From contig NC_036456.1 in the NCBI RefSeq assembly GCF_002775205.1, forward strand, positions 9,637,463 to 9,701,462: a DNA stretch of 64,000 bases, given 5' to 3'. Below the pieces are notes generated by a model. That model searched no databases, had not been told where the DNA came from, and worked only from the letters and a program-made list of their open reading frames with translations. Every line of letters begins with the position of its first letter. Positions within the stretch are counted from its first letter, which is position 1. The stretch comes from Xiphophorus maculatus (Eukaryota > Chordata > Actinopteri > Cyprinodontiformes > Poeciliidae). The translations under genes and the position numbers were made by a program. Positions 25,289-36,988 of this stretch are shown one piece after another.

Positions 25289-25782
25289 CTACGGGGGTCC
25301 TGAGGTGCAAACCACTTCAGCAAATTGAAAGCACAATTACAAATTACGAAAGCACTACAACATTAACGAAATGGAAAAGGTATGTCCCAGTGGGAGTAGA
25401 CCTAAGAAATCGCTGATTGGACTACAGCTCATTTTAATTTTGAGCCGGAAGTTACTCTGGTGTGCTTCGTTTTAATGAGAATACGGTCACGTCGCCATGT
25501 ATTGCCCAAACTGTGAAAAAGAGCTGGTTGAGCCAAACTTTTGTAGCAGTTGTGGCAAGAGGCTTTGGATCACCGAGAACATTCGTGTTTTTAAAAAAAA
25601 AACATGTTAAAGCCAGAATAACTTCCGGTTCAAAAGTAAAAACGAGCTGTAGTCCAATCAGCGATTTCTTAGGTCTCCCACTGGGACATACCTTTTCCGT
25701 TTCGTTAATGTTGTAGTGCTTTTGTAATTTGTAATTGTACTTTCGATTTGCTGAAGTGGTTTGCACCGCAGGGCCACCGTAG
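25289..25782. mobile_element. Foldback DNA element with about 170-bp inverted arms
   Basis: Left arm 25289-25460 and right arm 25613-25782 are close reverse complements (for example GAGGTGCAAACCACTTCAGC against GCGGTGCAAACCACTTCAGC, and GCCGGAAGTTACTCTGG against ACCGGAAGTTATTCTGG). The outer ends CGGNGGYCCTG are each preceded by TA, so a 2-bp TA target duplication is possible. The 152-base centre holds one small zinc-ribbon ORF (separate entry). It has the structure of a non-autonomous DNA transposon; I cannot assign its superfamily. Confidence 0.8.
25497..25610 (+). CDS. Small zinc-ribbon ORF (37 aa) between the foldback arms
   Basis: The ORF runs ATG 25497 to TAA 25608-25610 and encodes a compact zinc ribbon: CPNC at residues 3-6 and CSSC at residues 16-19, spaced by nine residues with an EKELVEP linker, then GKRLW. 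Four cysteines in two CxxC knuckles are the usual metal ligands of zinc-ribbon folds. The codons begin right after a CGTCGCC context. It occupies nearly all of the space between the arms, so it is probably the leftover first exon of a larger transposon protein. It could instead be a translated microprotein. Expression is unknown. Confidence 0.35.
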   Translation: MYCPNCEKELVEPNFCSSCGKRLWITENIRVFKKKTC

Positions 25783-27026
25783 ATTTCTTTGGAAAACCAA
25801 CTAAATTTACTCTGCTAAGCTCCCATGAATAGTCTTAACAAATATAAGGTATTATTTAAAATTAGACATGTCAAGTTTGTAAAAGCTGAAGAAAGAAAAC
25901 AAGGTTTCCTGATTGCTGTGGCTTCGTTCAAAGGAATAAATTGTTCTGCAACAATGCAAAAATGGTTTAGGAATAGTTCAGCATAGATATAGATGAGGTA
26001 GAAAAACTATCTGTAGCAATAGGTTTGCCAGGAACAATATGCCTGAAGTATTTAAAATTTAAAAATGGAAGTAATTTATAGTGTGACTTGTCAGAATAAT
26101 TTTAAACCAACAAATCAGAAGATTTTTTTATTTCATGCACCAAATAAAATCTGTTGGCACTACTACATACACCTTGGTACCAGTATACATCAGGCTCTAG
26201 TAAGTAATTTTACATTTAAACCTTAAATGAGGCAGTAACTGAGTCTCTGGGGAAATCATGTCTCGTTACTTCTCAACAGACTGAAAAAGGCCTTAGTAAT
26301 AGTAAAACCTACAGCTACACAAAGCCTCTCCAATAGATTTCGAAATAGTGAAACAGAAATAAAAATCGGAAGCCACATTAGACAGATTTGTTTTATTAAT
26401 GATTCTGAAGCCACTTTGCTAGTTTCTGCTCAATACATGGCGTCAAATTGCCTGACGGGGGGGGGCGCTTCCTTCATTGCACAACTGACACTTTGTACAA
26501 CTGAAAAACTACTGTAGACTCCCACACATTCAACTCTTCTCCATCTGTTTAAGGTAATAGTGCAAAAGTTGAAGTGTTGGAAATACCAACGTATACAAAT
26601 ATCAATGGCAAAAGACACTTAGATGTTCAAGGTATTTTGGGTTATTTTCAACTCCGCACTACAGAACTCTAACATTTAAGTGTTTTTCCTAATCCTAAAA
26701 AAGAAAATTATGTCAAACTGCCTGTAAGAAAATTAAAATAAAAAAGGGTATGCATTTAATTGGTAGTTGCTTAAGAAAGTATTTCGGGGGGTGAGATACA
26801 TTTAAGACAAATATTACTAATAACCAAACATACGGACTTGGAATACAGTTGCTTGAATCGGATGTGAAAAACTAAGTGTATTACATTTTGTAGAAATTAC
26901 AGTAAATCCCCCAGTCCAAACGTTTTCTGTGAAGAGTTCAGATTTTTTTTTTGTCAAGGTTTAAATTTTCTTTGTTTGGTGATGCAGTAATCAGAAGGCC
27001 CTTCCGTTACTGTCCATTCTCACAAG
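25783..27026. other. Intergenic stretch and pfdn2 3' untranslated region
   Basis: AT-rich DNA without a supported ORF. The right part should be the 3' untranslated region of pfdn2; on the minus strand an AATAAA (plus tttatt, 26392-26397) lies about 630 bases after the pfdn2 stop. Nothing else is recognisable. Confidence 0.5.
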
Positions 27027-28879
27027 CTACGACACTAAAACTCCAGCTCCGCTTTTAGATCCGCCTCCCTCGCTGTTGCCGGACGGCGCCGCAGACTGGC
27101 CCTGGCCCTCTCCTTCGCCCTCTCCGACCAGACGGATGTTGTATCGTTCTCTGTACTCCGTTAGCTCCCGACCTTTCGCTTGCATCTGCGTGTTGATGGT
27201 CTCGATTACTTTAGAAATCTGAAAAGAGAAAAATTGAATTAGTCATTTACCATATCTAAAATTTTGAGTGACAGAAAAAAAAATAGTAAAATCCTCTTTG
27301 GGAATTTAAAGGAAACAAAAGTGTCCTTTTAACCATTAAATTACATTTTCTGTTCTGTATCCTTAAAACTATCAAGAATGTATTTATATAAACAAGATTA
27401 CCTGTTCTTTGTTGTTTTCCAGTGCAGGTAGAACTTCTTTCACTGTTCTCTCCACCAACACTCCTCCTACCAGACGAAAGCATTTCCTCGAAGAGTCCAC
27501 TTCCTTTAGAGTGTCAATTACTAAACTGAACAGAAAAGAAGGAAGTCAAACACGAGTTAAAACAATACCACTGAAATTAAGCTCTGAAAAAGGAACTATA
27601 ACTAATATTCTGGGATTCTTCACAGAAAATCTTCATGCAAAAATCTATTACTGCCCAAGTCAACTGTTGCTATATAGACTATTATAACATGAGAAAGCAG
27701 AAAATGCTGCAGAGGAGGAGACCTCAGTGACAAACCTGTGCTCATTGATGTCCATCTCCAGCTCTGCCGCTTTAGACGCCATGTTGCGCTGTTCCTGGCG
27801 CATTCTCTGAAATGTTGCCACCACCTGTAAAACAGATAAATTCATCAGAACTAAACAAATAAATGAATAATCTTCTGTATTACATCACTTTTATTAGTCT
27901 AGCATTCACAGTTATAAGGAAATACATATTTTAGGAGTTGTTTTTATTATTTAACTACAGCTCTCCCAGTCAATTTAAAATCCTAGTCAAATGTTAACAG
28001 GTTAGTTTTTTTTAATAAGACAAAGAAAAAAAAAGTGTTTCGTTTTTCTTACTGGATTTAGCTGAAAATTATATTTGAGACTGCAATGTTGGATAAAAAT
28101 TTGGATGTTATTGTAAAATGTCTTAAATATTTTCTGACTATATGCTTCATCTTATCTAGATGCATATTAGAGGCATAAAAAATAATTTAACAAATAATTT
28201 CATTGTGTGTGAAGAAGAGAGCAACAGAATTGAGCAATAGTTTCATAAAAAAAATTTTTTCCAATATCTGTTCACTTTTTATACATTTTTAAGGTTTTAT
28301 TTTCAGTTTTCTGTGCTTTCGCCACTAACCCATTTTAGTTACATTTCAACCAAAATGAAAAAGTCCTGTAACACCAAGTTCTAAACTTTTATGACGACAG
28401 TGTCATCGCGCAGCATATTAATGATAACTGAAGCTCGTGAAAGATTGGAGACACTGCAAGAATCTCACATTTGGGTTTAAAAATAGACTTTCGCCTCGTC
28501 ATACCAAACAGCACCGGCAGCTTAAAGTAATGTTAAAGTTTAAAGAAAAATAACCAGAACAATAAGCCCGAGGTGAATTGGTTTAAAAGATTGAATGCAC
28601 CAACTTCTCTGAGAAAATCGCTATTGAGAGGTTTTATGAAGCAGACTGATGCTCAGATGATGGCGATAGAGAGGGAAGCTAACGCTAGCTTAAGCTAACT
28701 GGCCGTCCAATTGACGGCTTTTCCTCCGCCAGGCTCAGATGGGCAACAACAGTGTCTACACCGACAAAATGCAATCTGCGTGCAGGTGAGAGTACCTGTT
28801 CAGCCGACGGGCCGGACTGTTTTCCTCCGCCGCCACTGCTGCTGGTCTTGCTACCCGTGTTGCTACTGTTGGCTGCCAT
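27027..28879 (-). CDS. pfdn2: Prefoldin subunit 2, complete, 162 aa
   Basis: A beta-class subunit of the hexameric cytosolic prefoldin, which hands unfolded actin and tubulin to the CCT chaperonin. Four minus-strand exons splice in frame: 28796-28879 (28 codons, low-complexity MAANSSNTGSKTSSSGG start), 27736-27824 (VVATFQRMRQEQRNMASKAA), 27402-27525 (LVIDTLKEVDSSRKCFRLVG, the beta hairpin region) and 27027-27218 (coiled coil, then a GEGEGEGQGQ acidic-glycine tail and the conserved end GVLVS). All introns are GT-AG. The two long coiled-coil helices flank the hairpin, as in the family. Length is near human (154). It lies head to head with nit1, its neighbour in mammals too. Confidence 0.95.
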
Positions 28880-29151
28880 CTTGGAAGGGTGTTCCCGAGT
28901 AGGACCCCCAGCTAGATGTTCAAAGGGGGCTCATGAGGTTGCCTGTGCGCAAAATGCAGTTGAGAACAGAAAACTTTTAACGTTTGACACCCCCGGCCAT
29001 TAAAGTAATGTAAGAATGTAATGCAATGTAATCTTAGCTGCTCCATGAAGATACAACTTTTTTTTATTACCATTTCAAATAAGACCATAAACAAACGTAC
29101 GCTCTTATTAACTCGGAAAGCCTTGTATAATTTTACTACATTGATATTTAC
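28880..29151. promoter_or_regulatory. pfdn2 upstream region
   Basis: A stretch of 270 bases between the pfdn2 start and the hAT insertion. It should contain the pfdn2 promoter; no TATA box is visible close to the ATG. The hAT element separates this promoter from that of nit1. Confidence 0.35.
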
Positions 29152-29558
29152 TAGTGATGTTACGTGATGTGCCGAGGCTTCGAGGCGTGTGTCGAGTAAT
29201 GGAGGGGGCGTTTCCGTAAAGCGCGTATCGAGGCTTGCTTCATTTAGGGGAGGAGCCGAAAACGATGACGTCCGAAGCCTCGCTGCCTGGCTGTACCACG
29301 TGACTGCTTCGGGAAGTGGCTCAGATGTTGGCGCGGGGTTTGACAGCTTTAGAAACCCCACAGGATCCATTCAAAATGTGGGTTGTTGTAGGCGAGTTGC
29401 GGTCAGTTGAGAGAGTGGATAGAGTTTTGATAGTTTGGACAGCAGAGTTTGGATAGTGGTTATTTAGTTTGAGACAGTTAGTTTGGTGTTTGGAGAGTTT
29501 AAGAGAGAGAGAGAAAGAGATAGGAGATTTAGGAGCGCGAGGACAGGATAGGAGAAGG

Positions 29559-29770
29559 ATGGAGCCGGCGAGAAAGAGGAGGATTTCCCCTATGTGGGAA
29601 CATTTCGATTTGATAAGCCCTAACAAGGTAAGGTGAACTGAACATTTGCAGATGCATTAGGTTTGCTTATGAGGAACTGTATTTTTCACTGTTTCTTATT
29701 TTCTGTAAAGGTGAGGTGTTTATTGTGCTCCAAGGAGTTGGGGTACAATAATAACACCTCATCCATGTAG
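29559..29770 (+). pseudogene. Remnant of a BED zinc-finger hAT transposase start
   Basis: Two pieces join by GT-AG: 29559-29627 (MEPARKRRISPMWEHFDLI) and 29711-29770 (VRCLLCSKELGYNNNTSSM then TAG). WEHFDL followed by C-x2-C is the first half of a BED finger; the histidine pair that should follow is lost after the stop. It is a broken transposase start within the hAT element. Confidence 0.75.
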
Positions 29771-29978
29771 TGTCAAAAAAGAGAAATCGTTTGAAACCAA
29801 AAACTGTGGAGAAATTGTTGTTTCTTAATAAAAATGCATGAAATCATCCAAGTTACACAAGCATTAGCCTATTCACTACCCCCTCCCTATTTCACAAGCA
29901 CTTTAACTGTCCTCTGCCTGATTAAGCCCAGGCCATTTTTCTAGAGTCACAGAAAAACTTTACTGTGCCAACTTTACT

Positions 29979-30008
29979 GTGATATGGCATGCCAACATGC
30001 CATATCAC
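29979..30008. repeat. Perfect 13-bp hairpin inside the hAT element
   Basis: Arms GTGATATGGCATG (29979-29991) and CATGCCATATCAC (29996-30008) flank a 4-base loop. The sequence just before it is a short direct repeat of AACTTTACTGTG. Confidence 0.9.
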
Positions 30009-30422
30009 ATGACACTACTATTTTGGGAATAATTACACACAGAGAATGCATTCAAACAATATTTTATTATACACATATGTGTATACATAATTTATGTAGA
30101 CAAATTATTCCGTCCTACATCTTTTGTGAAGTCATTCCCAAGAGCCATAATAGACAAAAATTCAATGCATCGCACGTGTTAAGATACAGCTGGCTGTGAT
30201 TATACACCTGGCCAGTAGGTGGTTTCGTGTGCACATGAAGCCTCAAGAAATGAACCCTTTCTCGAACCAGTTGGCTCAAGTGGTTCAATGCCTCATGAGG
30301 CTTCATCTCACCATCACTAATATTTACTCTTTGTATTTTAATCTGAGTTGCTATGATCTGCAAAGCCTTATTCGTTTCCTTCTGGAGTAGTCAATTTTTT
30401 TTTTTATAGTGGCAAAGAGTCC

Positions 30423-30435
30423 CCAGTAGATGGCG
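30423..30435 (+). promoter_or_regulatory. CTCF-type motif near nit1 start
   Basis: CCAGTAGATGGCG fits the CTCF core CCASYAGRKGGCR at every position on the plus strand. It lies 138 bases before the nit1 start codon, within the likely nit1 promoter and just past the hAT element. Occupancy is not shown. Confidence 0.45.
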
Positions 30436-30572
30436 ACAGAACGCACCGCGCTTGATGAATAGCAGAGAAGAAGATTAAACCACCTTTTCACAGCAGAGGA
30501 CCGAGGTGAAAACTAAACGTTAATAAAACACCAAGATAATGTAAACAGCGGAGGTTAACCTGTGTGGGGTCA

Positions 30573-32636
30573 ATGTTCAGGTGCAACTTAGGATCATCTG
30601 TGAAGTACGTGGCCTTTCTATCAGCTCTGGGACGCCATCACATCCTGCAAAACAGGTGTGTTTATTATTATCGTTAAGATGTGTACTCTCAACTCGTGAG
30701 TTTGACAAAAATTAGAACTTTTTTGTTATTTCCAAATAAAAGCACTGGTATGGAAATTTGAGCATTACGGCGGTTGTTTTAATGCTTCATTGATGTAAAT
30801 TAAAACACAATTTACTTTTACAAGGGTATCCAATTTAAATGTTTCTGTTTCCCAGCTGTACTTGCCATGAAAGTGAAGCTGTACAGAGTTAAACAATAAG
30901 TGTGCAATAGAAAAAAAGCCCAGTAAGTTGCACAGTTAATCATCAGCCATTGTTGACTTGACATGTTTTCTGGCCCTCCTCCTTATAGTCGTTCCTTTTT
31001 GTGCAGGATGTCCACTTCGCCGAACCCAGTAGCTGCAGTCTGTCAAGTTACGGCAACCCCAGACAAGGAGTCCAACTTCTCTGCCTGTAAACAGCTGCTG
31101 GAGGAAGCCAGGCAGCGAGGGGCCTGCATGGTGTTCCTGCCAGAGGGATTTGACTACATTGGATCCAGCAGAGAGGAGACACTGTCAATGTCAGAGCCTC
31201 TGGGAGGGGACATAATCTCCCGATACACTCAACTTGCCAGGTGGGGCAACACAACTTCCAGTCTGTTGAGCAATTATGATATGGCGTTAAAATATGTTTA
31301 TATGTTTGTCCACAGCAGCGAAGATATAAATATTTTCTCGCTACATATTAGGAGTATCTGAAATATATTAACCTTAATATTTTATTTTTATATAATTGTT
31401 ATTTTAAACTCTTTGTTTCAGGAAGTTGGATGTGTGGCTGTCTCTAGGAGGATTTCATGAACGAGGACACGACTGGGAGAACGACAGACGTATTTATAAC
31501 AGCCATGTTATCATTAATAACAAAGGTGCAGTGCATCTAATAACACAAACGCACACCTTACTCTGAGATCCAGACCAAGCCAGTCAATCGTGCAACATTT
31601 ACACTTGTGAATTGTCATTAAATCAACAGGTGACGTCCTGTCAGTCTACAGAAAGTCCCATTTGTTTGATGTGGAGCTGCCGGAAAAAGGTGTGTCACTC
31701 AAAGAGAGTGCCTTCACCATACCCGGAGCCTCCCTGGTTCCTCCAGTCCAGACTCCAATTGGCAAGGTGGGCATTTTATTGAAACAGTAGCCATCTCATC
31801 GTAACCCTACAGAAGCACTATAAGTCCTTGCGTTAACAGGTTGGGTTTGTAAGCCAGAAACGATGAGAGTTTTCAGGATTGAATGAGACAAAGCGCTGAC
31901 AGGTTATACTTTTAGTGTATCTTGGCATCGTTTTTGTTTGTGTGCCGTAGGTCGGACTCGGCGTCTGCTATGATTTGAGGTTCCCTGAGTTATCGCTTGC
32001 TTTGCAAAGACATGGTGCAGATATCCTTACGTATCCATCTGCTTTCACGGTAGTAACAGGAGCTGCTCACTGGGAGGTAGGATCAAAATGCAATGACTGC
32101 TTATCGGTAACAAGGCTTCCATCATACTGTTCCTCTCATTTGAAGTACTTTGATTAGACGCGAGAGGGATGAAATGGGAAACCTACTTTATTTGTTTTAT
32201 ATCATATTTTACCATTACATTTTAAATCTTTGTGTGAAAACCATGAAAATGTGATATTTTAAGCTGTAGGAATAACTTACCTGTCCATGCAAAAACCAAT
32301 ATCTAAACACAATTTCAGAGTAATAAGTAAAGTTTGACTGATCGTTCTGTGATGTGTTACTAGGTGTTACTCCGTGCCCGGGCAATAGAAACGCAGTGCT
32401 TTGTCCTGGCAGCTGCGCAGGTTGGCCGGCACCACGAAACGCGTTCGTCCTACGGCCACGCCTTGGCCGTCGACCCCTGGGGGGAAGTGGTGGGTGACTG
32501 TGGAGGGGAGAAGCCAGGCATGGTGCTGGTGGAGGTCAACCTGGACAAAGTCAATAGGACCAGGAAGAACATGCCTGTCCAACAGCACCGCAGGGACTCT
32601 GCTTTTTACCACAGTTTGAGTCAAACCTGTTTGTGA
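30573..32636 (+). CDS. nit1: Nitrilase homolog 1 (deaminated glutathione amidase), complete, 318 aa
   Basis: A nitrilase-superfamily amidase that hydrolyses deaminated glutathione, a side product of transaminases, in cytosol and mitochondria. Six exons: 30573-30655, 31007-31240, 31422-31525, 31630-31766, 31951-32076 and 32364-32636. The short first exon encodes [20 protein letters not shown] and RHHILQN, basic and hydrophobic as in a mitochondrial presequence, and joins in frame to [14 protein letters not shown]; the second ATG (31008) would give the cytosolic form. The catalytic triad is visible: Glu in FLPEGFDY, Lys in YRKSHLF and Cys in [10 protein letters not shown]. All introns are GT-AG. 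The C-terminus is [15 protein letters not shown]. pfdn2 lies head to head on the left. Confidence 0.95.
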
Positions 32637-32708
32637 TAAAAAATGGGAAGATAAAATTGTCTATTTCGGCAGGAGTGAATGTCAGAATTTCACTGATAAA
32701 TAAATAAG

Positions 32709-32714
32709 AATAAA
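32709..32714 (+). other. nit1 polyadenylation signal
   Basis: An AATAAA lies 73 bases past the nit1 stop in an A/T-rich run. It is the first good signal on this strand. Confidence 0.6.
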
Positions 32715-33479
32715 AGCTGTTCCACTTCCTACATTGTGTTGAAAAGTTAGGTTAAGTAATTGTTGTAAATTCATAGGAAATATTTGTATTTATATGATGA
32801 TTTATAAACCTGATGTTATATGTTTGAATTTGGAGTCCCACTGTAATTATTTTAAATTTTTCTTGTATTTCTAGACTTTATTCTTTGACAAAGTGAATCA
32901 GATCACTGTTTCCAATCTGTAAATAATGTTACACATAATGATCACTAGATGGCACTTTTGGACAACAAGATCTAGTTCTAAAAAGGTAATGAGAGACTGA
33001 AACCAGGGAAAACAAGTCATCGTTCTTTTATCAAAGATTGCAAATGCAGTTTTTAATTCCAATTAAAAATGGTTGAATTTAACCACAAAAACCATATTTT
33101 CCACAGTGTTTTTTTTTTTAACAAAAACTATTTTACTTCTTTAAATGAAACAGTGTGGTTCACAACTTAATTCACAGACGCCATTATTATGTATTGAAAG
33201 TTTTGGTCCCAACTCTCAGCCTTGATGAACTCCGCAATTGATTCCTCGGAGAACCTTTAGTTATACAAACTGGTTTCTGTTTGTCAAATGATTACACAAC
33301 CATACATAAAATCGTATGTTTTGGAAATACATTATGACTTTTTATCAGCCATCTTTTTGTTTGAAACTTTATGTGTTGATTTTTTTGCTTTGTAGACAAA
33401 TCTTTTTGTCGTTGTTCTCTCCCTTGTGTAAGGTGCTCCACATCTTCATAGTTCCTCTTTGACTATAACACCAGTTTTC

Positions 33480-33850
33480 ATTTCATTTCAACATGGCAGA
33501 GGTGTGTATGAGTAGCTATCTCGCTGCTCATCTTAGACCCGCCCTTCCTGAGACTGAAAACCTCAAAGGACCTTGTTTTCCTTCTTCCTGGGTGAATTAT
33601 TGATCAGAAGTCCTCCTTCCAGCCGCCGCTGCTGGGATGATCGCTGGAATGGGAACAGGAAGTTAACGTCACGCACAGAGAAATGAGACTGACGAAAGAA
33701 AACACCACCATGATGATAATGATGTTGAGGGAGAGAATGTCAAGCCAGTTAGTTTAGAAAAGGAAAAAGAAGAGAAATCCTGCCTGCCTAGCTTAATCTG
33801 AGGAAAAAGATGAGTTGCCATGTCGGGGCTGGAACTGCGGCATCAGGAAG
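33480..33850 (+). promoter_or_regulatory. Candidate clcn3 promoter and non-coding first exon
   Basis: The region shifts from AT-rich to GC-richer DNA and ends in a donor-like GAAG|GTACGC at 33851. An acceptor TCATTCAG lies 18 bases before the clcn3 1a start codon (41468), so an upstream leader exon is needed; this is a fitting place. An ATG at 33820 (MSGLELRHQE) would, after that join, stop at once and be an upstream ORF. Inference only. Confidence 0.25.
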
Positions 33851-34905
33851 GTACGCTGTTTGTTGCTTGTTTTAGTCTGTCGCAGCTGTAGAGGTGAAGG
33901 TTCCCTGACTTGCCCTGAGGCTTTAACACCCAAGACCAGTCGTCCACCCTTCACCTTCAAGCTGCAAATGGTGTGAACTCTGATTTATTTCTTCCCCCCC
34001 CCCTGTTTGCAGCCGAACAGGTGTTCGGTAGTTAGCCAACTAGCCGTGGAGGCTACCTCCGTTAGCATGAGCTCCTGGTTGCAGTTGATGTGAAACTGAG
34101 TGGAAATTCACCAGCTTGGGTGAACGTCTGAACTCATGTTGAGGATATTGTCATGGAAGAGGGCCTTCGGCTGCAGACAGAGCCCACTTTTAAGCTCTGT
34201 TGCATGCGAATGGCTCCCTGTTGCTGTGTCTTTTTGTCCTGCTCATTTCCATCTGGGGAATACAGATGTAACAGATGCTAACGACACTTAGCGGCGGAGT
34301 GCTAAAGGGACTGAGTAACTGACCTCGGTGTTGCAGATACCGTTTTTTTTTTATAATTTACTCTGAAAAATCCGAAATGTACATTTACTATTTATACACG
34401 TCTCTCTCATATTACAGCTTAAGCTCGCTGTATCCTATGGAAACCCACAATTTAACCATTGGGGCTGGTTACCACGGTGGTGTTTTGGGTTGAATCCGAT
34501 TAGTTTGAAATTCAGTCAGTTCCTAATCTCAAATTACATGAACTTTTAAGTGGGTGTCACTTTCCCCACACTTACTTGTATGTTCAATGACTGCTATGTA
34601 AATAAAACACTTCTCAAGTTGATTCGAGTGTTCAGTGATATTTAATTAGCAGTCCGTCACGCCCCTAGTTTCCCTTGGGGTATATGGAGGAGATGCAAGC
34701 TCATTTACTGGAGCTGCTCTTCAAAATGGGGAAAAATAAGTGAGAATCTTATTCAAGTAAGGCAGATGCGTGTTGATTGTTCATGAGTCAGGAAATAACT
34801 TTAAGAAAACAGTTGCTTCAGTCAATATATTAATTAAAAAATGCAACACTCTTGCTGTTACTAGCAAGACTTCACAAGCACACCACTTTATTTTATCACT
34901 ACTCC

Positions 34906-35600
34906 GGGTGCACCGATTGTAGTTTTCTGGCCGATCACTGAGCCTGCCGATTCCGATTTTGACCAATACTTGTGGGTTTTTTTGTTTTTTTTTTGTTTTA
35001 ACTATCAGTGTCAGGTGTTATAAAGTTAAATTATGCCTTTAAAACATGGAAGTATGCATGTGAAACAATAAGTTTGCACCCTTGTGTAACTCATGAGGGG
35101 GTGTTCTCAAACATAAATGAAAAGTGTAGAGGATTGCTGTCCAAACTAAATTAATTTTAAAAAAAAATCTGCCCCTTTAGTTTTCCATTTTTCACATTTT
35201 CAAAACAAACAAAACTTGCACAACAGGGTAGACTACAATAGGCTCAACTCTTTTGAGCCTCTTACCAAAGTGAAAGTGCACATCAGTATTTTGCTTTTCA
35301 CAAAATCACAAGGCTTGCGTGGCTTGAGGTCAGTTGAGAACAGAATAACAAAGAAACTTAAAAACCACCAATAAGGTGTCTTGAGTTCTAGCTTTGTTTC
35401 GAATATTGATTGAGGAGAAGTTCCACGAGATCGCCAACACACCTTTAATCTGCTGCTCCACTGAAAACCAGCCCAGTGTAAACAGAGCCGTAGGTTTCCT
35501 TTAATGTAAAAAGAAAGTAACCGATTGCTCATGTATGTATCTGCCAATTAACGTTAACCCAAAATTAAGTCGATCAGAAGCGATCGATCGGTACACCCCC
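34906..35600. mobile_element. hAT-like element with GGGTGCACCGAT ends
   Basis: The left end reads GGGTGCACCGATTG; the right end, reverse-complemented, reads GGGTGTACCGATCG. The ends are therefore inverted repeats about 690 bases apart. A related left end occurs at 40260. No exact target duplication was found, so the ends are probably eroded. No transposase ORF is seen. Confidence 0.6.
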
Positions 35601-36925
35601 ATGTATTATCCACACGCAGTGGTAAGATGAGTCTTTTCCCATCTGATCTTTTTAATTTACTGCCAGTGGGCCAAGAAAAGCAGTTTTGTTCTCCATTGCT
35701 TTGTTTTCTGATGTCGCTTGTGCGTCAGATTTACAAATGTACCACAAACACAACACAAAGGTTCCAGGCTTGGAACTTTATGTTACAAGAAATAATAATA
35801 AGAAAACAAGAAATGTAATTAATTGAGATAAAATTGATGTATTTATTTTAAATTAACAAGTTAAATTCCCGGTCTTGGCATGTTTTTAACTTGGTGTTTA
35901 GCTGAGTAAATGTGTTTCTTTCAAATATGGCGTAAATGAAAAGGAAGTGTGGGGGTGAAAACAATCTTGATCAGTTTGTATTCATTTTTAAAGAAAATCT
36001 GCGCTAGATGAAGGTAGTGTTTATAGGTGAAAAATTTGATTTTTCTAACTAAAACAACATTAAAAATGTAAATGACAAACAGCAGAACGTTAGAGGTCAA
36101 ACAAGATCACATGACACGATTAAAATTACATAAATTACCAGCTGAAGTGGTGAAAAAGTGTGTTTGTATCTTCCGAATAGCTTTTATTTTTTTTTTACAA
36201 ACTATATTTGTCTTGCTGTTTCTTTTTCTTTCTTTTTTTTCAAATTATTTCAACTTTTAAAAAGGTATTATTAAATCTGTTGTCTCTTAGCCATTTATCA
36301 TTGAGATTAGGAGCAGTGATGAATGGTAAGCATGAACTGAGGTTAATGTTTATTTGCCGGTGTGTGTGTGTTTGACTTTTACGGTTGGCTGACGGTGTTG
36401 TGCTAAGTTTAACCTTTTCTACCCAGCAGTAACAGACGGGTCAAACCAAAGGTACCGCAGAGCTCCTCTTTTGATTTGCCTTTGCTATTGAGTTAATCTG
36501 CCCTCCTGATTCTGTTTGGTCTGCTGTCGGTGCTCTCCTTGTTTTTCTACAAACAAGGTTTTCTAATTCAGTTCCATCTGCCAGCTTCGATTTATTATTT
36601 GATTGTTCATAACCCTTCTCATGTGCTATTCTGTTTATCAGGAAGAAAATCTAATTAAATTAGACAAACCAAATGGTTGCGAGCCGTTTCTATTAGGTTG
36701 AGATTCAGTCTAGTCAAGTTTCTTTTCTCTTTTTTTTTTTAGGAATGTCTTTCTTTTAATAACATTTGTGACATATCTTTTCTGTGAAAGATCAATATAA
36801 TACTGTATTTATAGAACAACTTAATACGGAAGCCATACAAAAAGTTATAATGGTAATCCTTGAAAATCCATAGCTGAAAAAAAAATCCACCTTCTCTGTG
36901 ATCATTTGAAAAATTAATCTTTTTT

Positions 36926-36988
36926 CTGTGTGTGTGTGTGTGTGTGTGCGTGTGTGTGTGTGTGCGTGTGTGTGTGTGTGTGTGTGCG
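36926..36988. repeat. (TG)n microsatellite, interrupted by CG
   Basis: About thirty TG units with CG interruptions, seen directly. The adjoining miniature element seems to have inserted into it, because TGTGTG continues on the far side (37274 onwards). Confidence 0.85.

Larger units (their letters stand above)
29152..30319 (+). mobile_element. Non-autonomous hAT element with exact 8-bp target duplication
   Basis: The element starts TAGTGATGTTACGTGATG and ends CACCATCACTA; ATATTTAC flanks it on both sides (29144-29151 and 30320-30327). An 8-bp duplication and short inverted ends indicate hAT. The left third has a CpG-rich body and encodes the start of a BED-finger transposase (separate entry). 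The catalytic domain is absent, so it must have depended on a full-length relative. It sits between pfdn2 and nit1 and increases the distance between these divergent genes. Confidence 0.9.

Noticed and set aside
32944-32957. CTCF-like site past nit1
   Set aside because: One mismatch at a key C; weaker than the two full matches.
33820-33850. MSGLELRHQE as a coding first exon of clcn3
   Set aside because: Joining its donor to the acceptor before exon 1a gives an immediate stop, so it can only be an upstream ORF in a leader exon.
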